This document shows, piece by piece, positions 24,104-32,819 of a stretch of DNA of 40,506 nt (position 1 is its first letter; every line of letters starts with the position of its first letter). The DNA lies in contig JANQDZ010000020.1 of the NCBI GenBank assembly GCA_028278645.1, positions 1 through 40,506 on the forward strand, in the 5' to 3' direction. The notes beneath the pieces were generated by a model. The model was not told the DNA's origin and searched no databases. It saw only the letters and a program-made list of their open reading frames with translations. Made by a program: the position numbers and the translations under genes. This DNA is from Longimicrobiales bacterium (lineage in GTDB: Bacteria; Gemmatimonadota; Gemmatimonadetes; Longimicrobiales; Gaopeijiaceae).

Positions 24104-25369
24104 TTACCCCACACCGTGGCCGTAGATGACGAGCTCCCCAGCTTCCAGGAGGGCCCACCCGCGGCCTATGTAGTCGAATTCCTCTTTCCCGGCCGGCACC
24201 GGGTCTATCCTTATGGCGATCACCCCTCTCACCATGGCACCGGCGTTGTGATCGGCATCGGGATTGAAGTCAAATCCGTCTCCGCACCCGGAAGGAGAAT
24301 ACCTCTGCCCTCGATCCGGCGGCCCCGGCGCAGCTTGGGGCACCACGAGGCGTAACGGCCCTTCCCCGTTTGCACGACCTCGCTCGGCATCAAATCCAAA
24401 GGGATCCAGGGGTTCCCCATTCCTCTCGAACGCCAACATCAACCGGGGTTTGCCCTGTATAAGCCGGCCGGCGGCTATCTGATCCGCTTCCCCAACCGGT
24501 GACCGCCCCTCGCCTTCGGCACCGGCATCAAACAGGTAGTCCGGAAGAGCCTCCTGGTACCGGACAAATCCACACTCCTCCCCCAGGGCATCAGTGCTCA
24601 AGCCTGGTAAGAAGATGGGTTGGGGGAATTCCCGCACGACCGTTTGGATCGGCAACGACTTCAGGTACCCGTCGGGAGAAATCACCGTGATTCCTGTCGC
24701 GCCATCCAGGTCTACCCCGCCGAGGACCAGGACTTCCTCCAACGTGTAGCCCGAATAGGTGACGTAGTCGTCAAATTGCTGCTGGGTGTTGTTGGCAAGC
24801 AAAAGCTGGGTGGTCGGGGGGATAGTGCTCAGCTCCTCCAGAAGGAGGGTTCGGTACTCAGCGGTGGATTGGCCTGGGCGGCTCAGACTGCTCCCAGGAA
24901 ACCGTAGCGCCAACAGTTCTTCTTCGTTGGAGTATCCGTCCCCATCGGAGTCCCTGTGCCGAATCTCTCCTAGGGCTCGGAGACTCCGGCCAGCTTCCAG
25001 GTAGTCGCGTCCGAAAGGATTCAGGGTCGCGAAGGCCGCCGTGGCGGAATCCTGGAGAAGGAGCTGGTGGCAGTGGTCACAAGAGCTCTCCACCAACAGC
25101 CCGCCTTCAACTCTTCCAGAGTGACACGTCTGGCAATCGTCCACCCTGGTGCCAACCACAGCGGGTAACGTCGCGACGAGGAGGTCTGCGTCGATCTCTT
25201 CGGCATGGCCGGCATATGACCGCGAGAGATGAGGAGCCTCGTTCATGGCATCGTCTTGGATCGGGGCGCCATCCCGGGAGCAGCCGAGAACTATTGTTGC
25301 GGGTAGCAGAACCGCGAACCTGACCCGGGAGACAACGGCGGCGGAAAAACTCCAGATCCGGGAGGTCAT
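24104..25369 (-). CDS. Lipoprotein di-heme cytochrome c with sulfite-oxidase-like region
   Basis: A 421-residue exported electron carrier. The lipobox is PATIVLGC (Cys30). Two heme c motifs follow, CQTCH (79-83) and CDHCH (97-101), then a calcium-binding loop DSDGDGYSNEEE. The rest contains YTLEEVLVLGG, GATGITVISPDGY and GEGPLRLVVPQ, which resemble the sulfite-oxidase-type fold; no Moco cysteine is evident. The ATG overlaps the stop of the upstream membrane-protein gene (ATGA). It is encoded with two MoeA genes and next to the benzoyl-CoA operons, so a respiratory link is possible but unproven. I do not know a named family for the full protein. Confidence 0.75.
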   Translation of the reverse strand: MTSRIWSFSAAVVSRVRFAVLLPATIVLGCSRDGAPIQDDAMNEAPHLSRSYAGHAEEIDADLLVATLPAVVGTRVDDCQTCHSGRVEGGLLVESSCDHCHQLLLQDSATAAFATLNPFGRDYLEAGRSLRALGEIRHRDSDGDGYSNEEELLALRFPGSSLSRPGQSTAEYRTLLLEELSTIPPTTQLLLANNTQQQFDDYVTYSGYTLEEVLVLGGVDLDGATGITVISPDGYLKSLPIQTVVREFPQPIFLPGLSTDALGEECGFVRYQEALPDYLFDAGAEGEGRSPVGEADQIAAGRLIQGKPRLMLAFERNGEPLDPFGFDAERGRANGEGPLRLVVPQAAPGPPDRGQRYSPSGCGDGFDFNPDADHNAGAMVRGVIAIRIDPVPAGKEEFDYIGRGWALLEAGELVIYGHGVG

Positions 25370-25776
25370 CCTCCCTGGCCCTCCGCGTCAGGGGGTTTTC
25401 CCCCTCCTCCCCCCGGCCCCGATCCATACGCGATCACCCGGCGATGAAGAACCGAGTAGTACCGGAAACGGCGGGACATGTGGGATCCAACGGATGCGAT
25501 GACGATCACGGTGAGGAGGATGGGCAGGCGATAGTCCCAGACGAAGGCTACCGAGCAGATGAGAGCCAGCTTCACCAAGGTCATGACCCCACGCAGCTGG
25601 TGGAACCACAGGAGCCGACCGCCTGTCTCCACGGCCGCCAACGCCAGCCCTGTCCCCACGGTCAGCCAGAGCGCCGGCTTCAGAGCATCGGGAGCCACGT
25701 CGAAGGCGTGCCCCCCCACCAGGACAGACATGGCCCCGATATGGAAGGTTCTTAACGCGATGTTCAGGGCTCGCAT
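25366..25776 (-). CDS. Small integral membrane protein, 4 predicted TM segments
   Basis: About 136 residues from the ATG at 25776. Hydrophobic segments lie at roughly 5-25, 36-53, 63-80 and 82-98, followed by HMSRRFRYYSVLHRR and a Gly/Pro-rich tail. Internal histidines (TFHIGAMSVLVGGHAF, WFHQLRG) could ligate heme b, but this is speculative. The upstream MoeA-PBP stop is 7 bp away, and the downstream cytochrome gene overlaps by 4 bp. The protein is therefore probably the membrane partner of that cytochrome. The frame is open to 25854, but that would overlap the end of the MoeA gene. Confidence 0.65.
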   Translation of the reverse strand: MRALNIALRTFHIGAMSVLVGGHAFDVAPDALKPALWLTVGTGLALAAVETGGRLLWFHQLRGVMTLVKLALICSVAFVWDYRLPILLTVIVIASVGSHMSRRFRYYSVLHRRVIAYGSGPGGGGGKPPDAEGQGG

Positions 25777-25783
25777 CAGGTTG

Positions 25784-27769
25784 TTACTCCCATTCACCGG
25801 TCCGTGGGTCTGTAGCGAATCCCGGCAAGGCCTCCAGCGCTTCTTTGAAACCACTCGACCGGAGCACCTCCAGGAAGGCCTTCACGGGCTCACGGTCCAG
25901 CCGATCCCGGAGGGTGAGGAAATCGTATTCTTCGTCCCGGAGGGGAAAGAACCCCAGGTCATAGGCATCGGCCACGGCTTCGATCCCGAGACCCCAATCC
26001 GCTCTTCCCGACGCCACCGCGGCGGCCACGGCATTGTGGGACCTGGTCTCCGCATCGTATCCCGGTATCCCGGCCCGGAGGTCAGCACCCGATATGCCCC
26101 TGCCCTCCGCGATTCCATCGAGGAGGAGATCCAGGAGGACCCGTGTCCCGGCCCCCCGGTTGCGATTGAGCATCCGCAGCTCCGAGCGGTTGGAGAGGGA
26201 CTCGAGGGTAGGTGGTTCGGTTGGGAAATCATCGGCTCGGAAGTAGATCCCCTGCCGCCTTACGTATCCTCTGACCAGCACTCCGTCGGGGCCCACCCGC
26301 TCCAAAGTGTGGGCGTTGTATTCCCCCGAGGTGGGATCCAGGAGATGGACACCCGCCAGGTCGGTTTCTCCCCGTTTGCAGGCTTCGACGCCGGCCGAAG
26401 ATCCGACGTGGATCACCTTCGCCGTGATTCTGCGATCCTTCCTGAGGATTCCCAGAGCAAGATCCACACCCCGGCAATGGCTCCCGATGAGGGTCAGATC
26501 GGCCATTTTCAGGGACCTGGCCAAGGGCGCCACCTGCACCTTCTCCCCTTCCCGGACGACAGAACAGTCGGCCGGCACCTCCATGGTTCCGTCAGCTTGG
26601 GAGAAGGCGTGGATGGAGCCAGACGCTCCTGCGATGGGATAGGCGGCGGGACCTTCGGGCCCCCGGCGCACCAGGTTCACCAAGACCCGCTCATGCCTGC
26701 CATCGGACGAGTGGTACCTCACGGCCAGTCGTGCCTCCACCTGCTCAGGATCGGAGTCCTCCGGGAGGTTGGCCAACCGACGGATGACGGGAGCCACAAA
26801 AAGGTCAAAAGTGATGATCGCAGAGGTGGGGAAACCGGGTAGAACCACCACCGGTCGACCCTCCCAGGCGGCCAACACGATAGGCTTTCCCGGCTTGATC
26901 CCAACGCCGTGGACCAGGATCCCGGGATTGGCGGTGCTGTCGATGGTACCGAAGGTCAGGTCCCCCGCCCCCTTCGAGGTGCCTCCCGACAAGATCACGA
27001 CGTCGAACTCGTCCCTTGCCCTCGCGCAAACCGCCCTGAGCGCTTCTTCGTCATCAGGGATCACCCCGAGGAATTCCGGCGCGCCTCCGTTATCCCTCAC
27101 CGCCGCTGCAACGGTGGTGGCGTTGGAATCGAAGATCTTCCCCGGCGGGAGGGTCTGGCCGGGTGAAACCAGCTCGTCCCCCGTGGAGATGATTGCTACT
27201 CGGGGCCGCCTCGAGACCTCCACAGCTTCGAGCCCCATTGCCGCCAGGACACCCAGCTCCCGGGTGGTGAGGATCTGGCCCGACCTGAGCACGGTCTCCC
27301 CGACCCGCATATCCGCCCCTGCACCCTGGATATGAGCCCCGGGCGCGACCGACTTGTAGAGCCGGAGCTTCCGCCCCTCGACCTCGCTGTGCTCGACCAT
27401 TTGCACGGCGTCCGCGCCCCGCGGAATGATCCCACCGGTGGCCACCTCCAAGGCATCCCCCCGGGTCACCTCGGTTTCTGGGACATAACCCGCAGGTGCA
27501 GCTTCACGGGCCAGATCGAGGGTCACCGGGGCATCCTCTTCTGCGGCGAAAGTGTCGGCGGCCTGTACCGCGTACCCGTCCACCAAGGATCGGTCGAATG
27601 GCGGCACATCGATGGGCACAAGGACGTCCTCATGGACCACCCTTCCCTGGGCCTCATCGAGAGGTACCACCTCCCCCAAGGTTGGGCCAAAGCGCAGAGC
27701 GTCGTGCCAAACCCGCTCTGCCTCGGCCTTACTCACCGTCTTGAGGAAATGGATGCCTTTGCGTGCCAT
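25784..27769 (-). CDS. MoeA-like molybdopterin molybdenumtransferase fused to a PBP-like domain
   Basis: A 661-residue fusion. Residues 1 to about 415 are MoeA: PFDRSLVDGYAV, ATGGIIPRGADAVQMVE, ISTGDELVSPG, ILSGGTSKGAGD, HGVGIKPGKPI and VVLPGFPTSAIITFDLF. From about residue 425 a periplasmic-binding-protein-like domain follows (LTLIGSHCRGVDLALGIL, AGVHLLDPTSGEYN, NRNRGAGTRVLLDLLL, SHNAVAAAVASGRADWGLGI), as in archaeal and anaerobe MoeA-PBP proteins. MoeA inserts molybdate or tungstate into adenylylated pterin. The PBP part is suspected of oxyanion or substrate sensing but is not characterised as far as I know. The ATG follows GGAGG. With the tungsten enzyme BamB nearby, tungsten-cofactor assembly is a reasonable role. 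Confidence 0.9.
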   Translation of the reverse strand: MARKGIHFLKTVSKAEAERVWHDALRFGPTLGEVVPLDEAQGRVVHEDVLVPIDVPPFDRSLVDGYAVQAADTFAAEEDAPVTLDLAREAAPAGYVPETEVTRGDALEVATGGIIPRGADAVQMVEHSEVEGRKLRLYKSVAPGAHIQGAGADMRVGETVLRSGQILTTRELGVLAAMGLEAVEVSRRPRVAIISTGDELVSPGQTLPPGKIFDSNATTVAAAVRDNGGAPEFLGVIPDDEEALRAVCARARDEFDVVILSGGTSKGAGDLTFGTIDSTANPGILVHGVGIKPGKPIVLAAWEGRPVVVLPGFPTSAIITFDLFVAPVIRRLANLPEDSDPEQVEARLAVRYHSSDGRHERVLVNLVRRGPEGPAAYPIAGASGSIHAFSQADGTMEVPADCSVVREGEKVQVAPLARSLKMADLTLIGSHCRGVDLALGILRKDRRITAKVIHVGSSAGVEACKRGETDLAGVHLLDPTSGEYNAHTLERVGPDGVLVRGYVRRQGIYFRADDFPTEPPTLESLSNRSELRMLNRNRGAGTRVLLDLLLDGIAEGRGISGADLRAGIPGYDAETRSHNAVAAAVASGRADWGLGIEAVADAYDLGFFPLRDEEYDFLTLRDRLDREPVKAFLEVLRSSGFKEALEALPGFATDPRTGEWE

Positions 27770-27795
27770 CGGTTTCCTCCGATCTCGTGGGGCCG

Positions 27796-30621
27796 TTACC
27801 TCTGGGCCAGATTCCCCTCTCGATCCAGAACCATGGGTTCTCCCAGCCCTAGGGACCTGAGGCGATCGAGCTGGGTCCGGGCATCTCCCACGACCAACCA
27901 GACCATCCGGTTCACATCGAGATAATCCTCAGCGAGGCGTTGGATCTCCGTGACGTCCATGTTTCGGACGATCTCCTCTCGCCGAAGGACATAGTCAGAA
28001 GGGAAACCGTACGCGCTCATGTCCTGAAGTACATTCAGCTTCGCTCCCAGAGTTTCGAAGGCCCCACCGTTGGCCCGGAGGAGGAAACTCTTGGTGGCCT
28101 CCAGGTCGGTCTCGTCGAACCCCGGGCCGTGGTTTTCCACGATCCCCTTGATGAGCGCGAGGGCCTCCAGCGTGATGTTGGATCGGACCGAGGACCCGAT
28201 GGCAAAGGGACCCGGAAGGTCCGAGCCACTGAAGCCGGAGCCGACTCCATAGGTGTAGCCCTTCTCCTCCCTCAGGACCTGGAGGAGCTCCGAAGCGAAC
28301 CCTCCCCCGCCCAGTCGGAAGTTCATGACAGTGGCGGGGTAGAAGTCGGGGTCCGGCTCGGCAAGACTCAGGTTCCCTATGTTCAAGACGGACTGGGCCG
28401 AACCAGGAATGTCCACGAAGTAGAGGCCCGCACGATCATCCGACCAGGACGGCGCCTCGGGGAACTCGGGCAGGTCTCCTTCCCACCGTTGTGCGATCCC
28501 TCCCAAGGCGGCCATTACCTCCGACCTCGATACCGCCCCCGCCACGTGGAAGGCCGCGGCCGCCGGAACCAGGGCACGCCCGTAGTACTCCTTCAGATCG
28601 TCGATCTGAATGGACTCCACCGATTCCACCGTCCCCATTGGATTCCTGCCAAGAATGTGGTCTCCATAAAGAAGGCCACTGAACACGTCGGTCCCGACGG
28701 CTCCCGGGACGGTGGACATCTGTCGGAGCATGTTCCGGGCACGGGTGCGGGAAAGCTCGAATTCGTCGGCATCAAAACGGGGATCGAGGAGTATTTCCTC
28801 CACCAGGGCCATGGTTTCGGGAAAGGTTCGAGCCAGTGTACTCCCGGAAATCACAAAACTCTCCCGTCCTGCGGAGACTCCGATGTTTGCGCCCAGGAGG
28901 TCGATGGCCTGTTCCAACTCCTCCGGAGTTCGATTTGCCGTGCCGGCCGTCATGGACGCGGCAAGAAGGTTCGCCACCCCGACCCGGTCAGGGGTGTCCA
29001 AAAGGAGCCCGCCCTTTAAGCGGAGAGCGAACTGGACCAAGGGCGACTCCCTATCCTCGATTCCCAACACCGGCAGGCCATTCTCCAACTCACCTTGCCA
29101 GACCGTGGGAGCTTTGAGCGTTGGCGGATCTCCATAAGGAGGTTCCACCGAGCGGTCGAAGGACCCACCGGGAGTCCGCTCTTCCCCTCGCTGGACCACG
29201 AATTCCGCCTCGGCCCCCTGGACGATGGGCTCCACCACCACCTCGGCCATCTCGGATCCCTCCAGCATCAGGTCCAACTGGCCCCTTGGGACGAAGCTGG
29301 TGGCTACGAAGGGTTTTTCCTTCAGGTAGGTCTCGTAAACTCGAAACACGTCCTCGGCGGTGACGCCGAGAGTTCTCTCCAGATCTTCCGATACAAAAGC
29401 TGGGGATCCGGCGAAGATGGCATACTCTGCAAGTTGGAATCCTTTTCCGAGTACGCTCGAAAGGCCTCGGTAGAAACTGGTTTCCGTTCCGGCTTTCACC
29501 CGGTCGAGTTCCTCGGCCGGGACTCCATTCGTTTCGAACCGCTCAAAAGCCCGTTCCACCGAAGCGAACACGTCATCCAGGTCCGTGCCGGCAAAGGCCC
29601 TCACCTGGAGGGTAAAACGACCCGCCAGTTCCTGGGATGCGTTCGAAAGGGATGCACCCGGTGCCACCTGGTCTTCCTTTACCAGTACCTCGTAGAAAGG
29701 GGTGGTTTTGCCGTCGGCCAGAACTCGGGCCAGAACATCCAGAGCGTACGAGTCCTGATGGTACATGGGCACGGTGGGCCAGGCCAGAGTGAGTTGGGGG
29801 AGGCGCGCGAAGTTGTCCTCGTGGAAAAGGAGCTTGCTCTCCGTCAGGTTGACCGCGGACGGCGTAGGCACCTCCGGCAGGGGGCGGGCCGGTATCTCGG
29901 AGAAATACCTCTCGATCCAGGCCGTGGTCTGAGCGACGTCGATATCCCCGGCCACGACGAGCGTCGCGTTGTTGGGACCGTACCACCGTGAGTGGAACTC
30001 CTGGGCATCGGCCAGTGTGGCGCTCTCGAGGTCCTCCAAAGATCCGATCACCTGCCAGGAGTAAGGGTGTCCTTCCGGGTAGAGGGCCCTGTCCAGGACA
30101 AAACTGGTGTGGCCGTAGGGGTTGTTGTCGACTCCCTGGCGCTTCTCGTTCTTCACCACCTGCTTCTCCTTCGCCACCACCGACTCGCTTACGGTGTTGA
30201 TGAAGAAGCCCAGTTTATCGGCTTCGGCCCATAGGGTTTTCTCGAGCCCGTCCACTGGGACCACCTCGAAGTAGTTTGTCCGGTCCCGGCTGGTGGATCC
30301 GTTCGTGGAACTCCCCACCCGGGTCATGAGCCGGTCCAAGCCTCCGGGGCCCAAGTTTTCCGAGTCCAGGAAGAACAGGTGTTCGAAGAGATGAGCGAAG
30401 CCCGTCTTCCCGGGGACCTCTCGGGCCGATCCGACGTGGAAGGTCATCGCCACCGCAGCTATGGGATCCGAACGATCCACGTGGAGGATGACATCGAGCC
30501 CGTTCTCGAGCTGGAATCGTTCGAAATCAATGGAAAAGCCATGGGCGGCAGGATCACCACCGGGCTGACACGCCACGAATAGGGCAACCAAGACCGGTAG
30601 TATCCGGAGGATGGCACGCAT
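27796..30621 (-). CDS. M16-family zinc metalloprotease, lipoprotein
   Basis: A two-lobed M16 (insulinase/PqqL-like) peptidase of 941 residues. The signal peptide ends in a lipobox LVALFVAC (Cys18), so it is anchored in a membrane. The inverted zinc motif HLFEH spans residues 77-81 (His77, Glu80, His81), with a downstream Glu in the EKRQGVDNNPYGH region. The second half repeats the M16 fold without the zinc motif, as expected. The ATG at 30621 is preferred over an upstream start at 30699 because it begins the signal peptide. It sits between two MoeA genes on the same strand, with no obvious functional connection to them. Confidence 0.9.
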   Translation of the reverse strand: MRAILRILPVLVALFVACQPGGDPAAHGFSIDFERFQLENGLDVILHVDRSDPIAAVAMTFHVGSAREVPGKTGFAHLFEHLFFLDSENLGPGGLDRLMTRVGSSTNGSTSRDRTNYFEVVPVDGLEKTLWAEADKLGFFINTVSESVVAKEKQVVKNEKRQGVDNNPYGHTSFVLDRALYPEGHPYSWQVIGSLEDLESATLADAQEFHSRWYGPNNATLVVAGDIDVAQTTAWIERYFSEIPARPLPEVPTPSAVNLTESKLLFHEDNFARLPQLTLAWPTVPMYHQDSYALDVLARVLADGKTTPFYEVLVKEDQVAPGASLSNASQELAGRFTLQVRAFAGTDLDDVFASVERAFERFETNGVPAEELDRVKAGTETSFYRGLSSVLGKGFQLAEYAIFAGSPAFVSEDLERTLGVTAEDVFRVYETYLKEKPFVATSFVPRGQLDLMLEGSEMAEVVVEPIVQGAEAEFVVQRGEERTPGGSFDRSVEPPYGDPPTLKAPTVWQGELENGLPVLGIEDRESPLVQFALRLKGGLLLDTPDRVGVANLLAASMTAGTANRTPEELEQAIDLLGANIGVSAGRESFVISGSTLARTFPETMALVEEILLDPRFDADEFELSRTRARNMLRQMSTVPGAVGTDVFSGLLYGDHILGRNPMGTVESVESIQIDDLKEYYGRALVPAAAAFHVAGAVSRSEVMAALGGIAQRWEGDLPEFPEAPSWSDDRAGLYFVDIPGSAQSVLNIGNLSLAEPDPDFYPATVMNFRLGGGGFASELLQVLREEKGYTYGVGSGFSGSDLPGPFAIGSSVRSNITLEALALIKGIVENHGPGFDETDLEATKSFLLRANGGAFETLGAKLNVLQDMSAYGFPSDYVLRREEIVRNMDVTEIQRLAEDYLDVNRMVWLVVGDARTQLDRLRSLGLGEPMVLDREGNLAQR

Positions 30622-30745
30622 GAGAGACCCTCGCTGAGTTTGGGCGGTTTCTGGCGAGTCTGGATGATAGGCCGTGAACCCGGGTTGAGCTACGGTCATG
30701 CCAAAGGACGACCGCCGTGTCCGGATCCAACTCGCTCCGAGCGCC

Positions 30746-31978
30746 TCAGTAGAGGAAAACCTCCACCTTTGTCCCGGCCTCGAATCCTTCTTCGTCCCGG
30801 GGCACGATGACGAAGCCGTCTGCGTCAGTCACCGAGGTGAGAATCCCCGCCCCGCTCGACCGTAGGGGCTCAACCTCATCCTCCCCGACCAGACGGACCC
30901 GGACGAAATCAGTACGGTTGAGGGCCGAAGCGAGTTTTCGGCGCAATCGACCTCGGACCCGCGGGTTCCATCGGCCTTCCCGCTGGCCCAGTTGGATCTG
31001 GATCGCGGGGCGGACAAAAACGTCGAACCCCACCATCGCAGCTACCGGGTTACCGGGGAGCAGTACGGCAAGAACCTCCTCCAACTTCCCGAAAGCCAAA
31101 GGTGAAGCCGGGCGGATGTTCACACCGTGAACCAGGAGTTCACCGATCTCGGCCAGGATCACGGGAAGAAAGTCCTCTTTTCCGGTCGAAGTGGCACCTG
31201 TGGTGAGAAGGACATCTCCTTCGAATGCTTCCAAGGCCGCCCTAAGAAGCTCCTTATCGTCCGGCACCGTGCCCAGCCACCGAGGACTGGCCCCGTAGCG
31301 AGTCACCAGGCCCTGAAGCATGTACCTGCATGAGTTCACTACGCGGCCAGGTTTTCCAGCGTCTGGAGAATCCGGTTCCACCACCTCGTTGCCTGCGGAA
31401 AGGATGCCCACCACCGGCCGCCGGACCACGTCCACCTTCGCCCGTTGAATCGAGGCGAGGACACCCAGATCCTGGGGCTTGAGAATGCGCCCTTGGGTCA
31501 GAACCTTGTCGCCCGTTTGGATGTCTTCCCCCGCCATGGCCAGGTTCTTCCCCGGGGTCACCGGGGCGTTGGCCAGAACCACCTCTCCCTGGTCGGTGGC
31601 GAACTCAGCCATCAGGACCGCGTCGGCTCCCTCAGGGAACGCCCCACCGGTCATGATTCGCACGGCCTCCCTTGGTCCGACCCGCATCTCTCCGACCTCA
31701 CCGGGGAGGACCTCCCCCACGACCTTGAAGGAGGCGGGATCCGTGGGGGTCGCGCCGAACGTTTCGGAGGCCCTCAGGGCGAAGCCGTCCATGGCGCTCT
31801 TGTCGAAGGCTGGAACGGCACAGGACGCGACAACGTCCTGTGCAAGAGTCCTGCCCAGGGCGGCTTCCAGGCCAACCGTCTCGGTACCCAGTCGTCCTAC
31901 TGCGGACAGGAGGCGCTCCAGTGCCACATCCAGATCCGTCTTCGCGGAAAACCCCCTCATTCTTACATCGTCCGACAT
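30746..31978 (-). CDS. moeA: Molybdopterin molybdenumtransferase MoeA
   Basis: A 410-residue stand-alone MoeA. The order of motifs is complete: AFDKSAMDGFAL, MTGGAFPEGADAVLMAE, ILSAGNEVVEPD, LLTTGATSTGKEDF, HGVNIRPASPLAFG, and LLPGNPVAAMVGFDVFV, followed by the C-terminal beta domain. It catalyses metal insertion into MPT-AMP. Two MoeA-type genes within 6 kb (the other is the PBP fusion) suggest specialisation for molybdenum and tungsten, as proposed for organisms with W-dependent AOR-family enzymes. It is divergent from the TetR-bam operon (202-bp gap) and heads the minus-strand group. No clear Shine-Dalgarno site is seen at the ATG; a second ATG lies 18 bp inside. Confidence 0.92.
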   Translation of the reverse strand: MSDDVRMRGFSAKTDLDVALERLLSAVGRLGTETVGLEAALGRTLAQDVVASCAVPAFDKSAMDGFALRASETFGATPTDPASFKVVGEVLPGEVGEMRVGPREAVRIMTGGAFPEGADAVLMAEFATDQGEVVLANAPVTPGKNLAMAGEDIQTGDKVLTQGRILKPQDLGVLASIQRAKVDVVRRPVVGILSAGNEVVEPDSPDAGKPGRVVNSCRYMLQGLVTRYGASPRWLGTVPDDKELLRAALEAFEGDVLLTTGATSTGKEDFLPVILAEIGELLVHGVNIRPASPLAFGKLEEVLAVLLPGNPVAAMVGFDVFVRPAIQIQLGQREGRWNPRVRGRLRRKLASALNRTDFVRVRLVGEDEVEPLRSSGAGILTSVTDADGFVIVPRDEEGFEAGTKVEVFLY

Positions 31979-32107
31979 GGACCACCGTGGGTGAGGGCAA
32001 ACGCCTCGCCTCGACGCTCGAGGCCAAACTTGGAGGATTCCCGTGTAGTGTAGTACAGCACTCCGGCGGGCAACATAACCTCACTGTTTCACCAGGTTTG
32101 TTTCTTC

Positions 32108-32136
32108 TTGCTAACCCACCGCCGGACCCGTATGAT
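32108..32136 (+). promoter_or_regulatory. Promoter of the TetR-bam operon
   Basis: TTGCTA (32108-32113), a 17-bp spacer, and TATGAT (32131-32136) form a good sigma-70-type promoter. The expected transcription start is near 32143, just ahead of the palindromic operator and 38 bp before the tetR start codon. Confidence 0.6.
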
Positions 32137-32150
32137 TCCCTTAGGAGAGA

Positions 32151-32168
32151 TACGAACGAACGTTCGTA
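32151..32168. promoter_or_regulatory. Palindromic operator, probable TetR-family binding site
   Basis: TACGAACG-AA-CGTTCGTA has perfect 8-bp arms around 2 bp. It lies between the predicted transcription start and the tetR start codon, where a bound repressor would block elongation or initiation. Size and symmetry fit TetR-family operators. Autoregulation with co-control of bamBCDEF, relieved by an aromatic acyl-CoA such as benzoyl-CoA, is the simplest reading; the ligand is an inference. Confidence 0.7.
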
Positions 32169-32180
32169 CGTGCCAGGTCG

Positions 32181-32819
32181 ATGCTAAAACTCAGTACGAC
32201 CCAAAACCGGACTCCCGGCTTCGACGGGAAACGGCTCCACCTCCTGGAGTCGGCTGCCAGGGTCTTTTCCCAAGTCGGCTACGATGGGGCTTCCATGAGG
32301 CGCATCGCCGCAGAGGCTCAGGTCAGTCCAGCCGGCATTTACAACTACGTGACCGGCAAGGAAGAGCTCCTCTACTGGATCCAGTACCACACCTTCGATT
32401 CCCTTCTCAAAGGCCTGGAGCACAGCCTATCAGGAGTCGTGGACCCCCAGGAACGCCTGGCCACGGCGGTCCGGAATCACGTTCGTCACTTCGGTGAGAA
32501 CATGCATGAGCTGAAGGTCTGCGCCCGGGAGTTGGAAACCCTGGAGGGCGAGGCTTACGACGCAGTCCACGAATGCCGCCGCACCTACTTCGAAGCCGTC
32601 CATCAACTGGTGAAAGAACTCGAACCGACGGGAGGGTCCCGGCTGGATTCCTGGATAGCAACCGCCAACCTCTTCGGAATGATCAACTGGTTCTACCAGT
32701 GGTATGACGCCGGGCGAACCCAGGTCAGCCTCGACGACCTGGCCGCGCAACAAACCGCCCTCTTCCTGGACGGGTATTTCGCCTCCACATCCAACGGGGA
32801 CGACGGAGCCGACAAATGA
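32181..32819 (+). CDS. TetR/AcrR-family transcriptional regulator
   Basis: A 212-residue repressor-type protein. The N-terminal DNA-binding domain spans about residues 18-66, with the helix-turn-helix in ASMRRIAAEAQVSPAGIYNYV followed by GKEELLYWI. The C-terminal part is helical and resembles the TetR_C domain of acyl-CoA-responsive regulators such as FadR/PaaR types (WIATANLFGMINWFYQWY). It overlaps bamB by 4 bp (ATGA), so the regulator and the reductase are translationally coupled. That is an uncommon arrangement that ties repressor level to operon output. Its promoter and operator lie directly upstream. No strong ribosome site is visible before the ATG. Confidence 0.92.
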   Translation: MLKLSTTQNRTPGFDGKRLHLLESAARVFSQVGYDGASMRRIAAEAQVSPAGIYNYVTGKEELLYWIQYHTFDSLLKGLEHSLSGVVDPQERLATAVRNHVRHFGENMHELKVCARELETLEGEAYDAVHECRRTYFEAVHQLVKELEPTGGSRLDSWIATANLFGMINWFYQWYDAGRTQVSLDDLAAQQTALFLDGYFASTSNGDDGADK

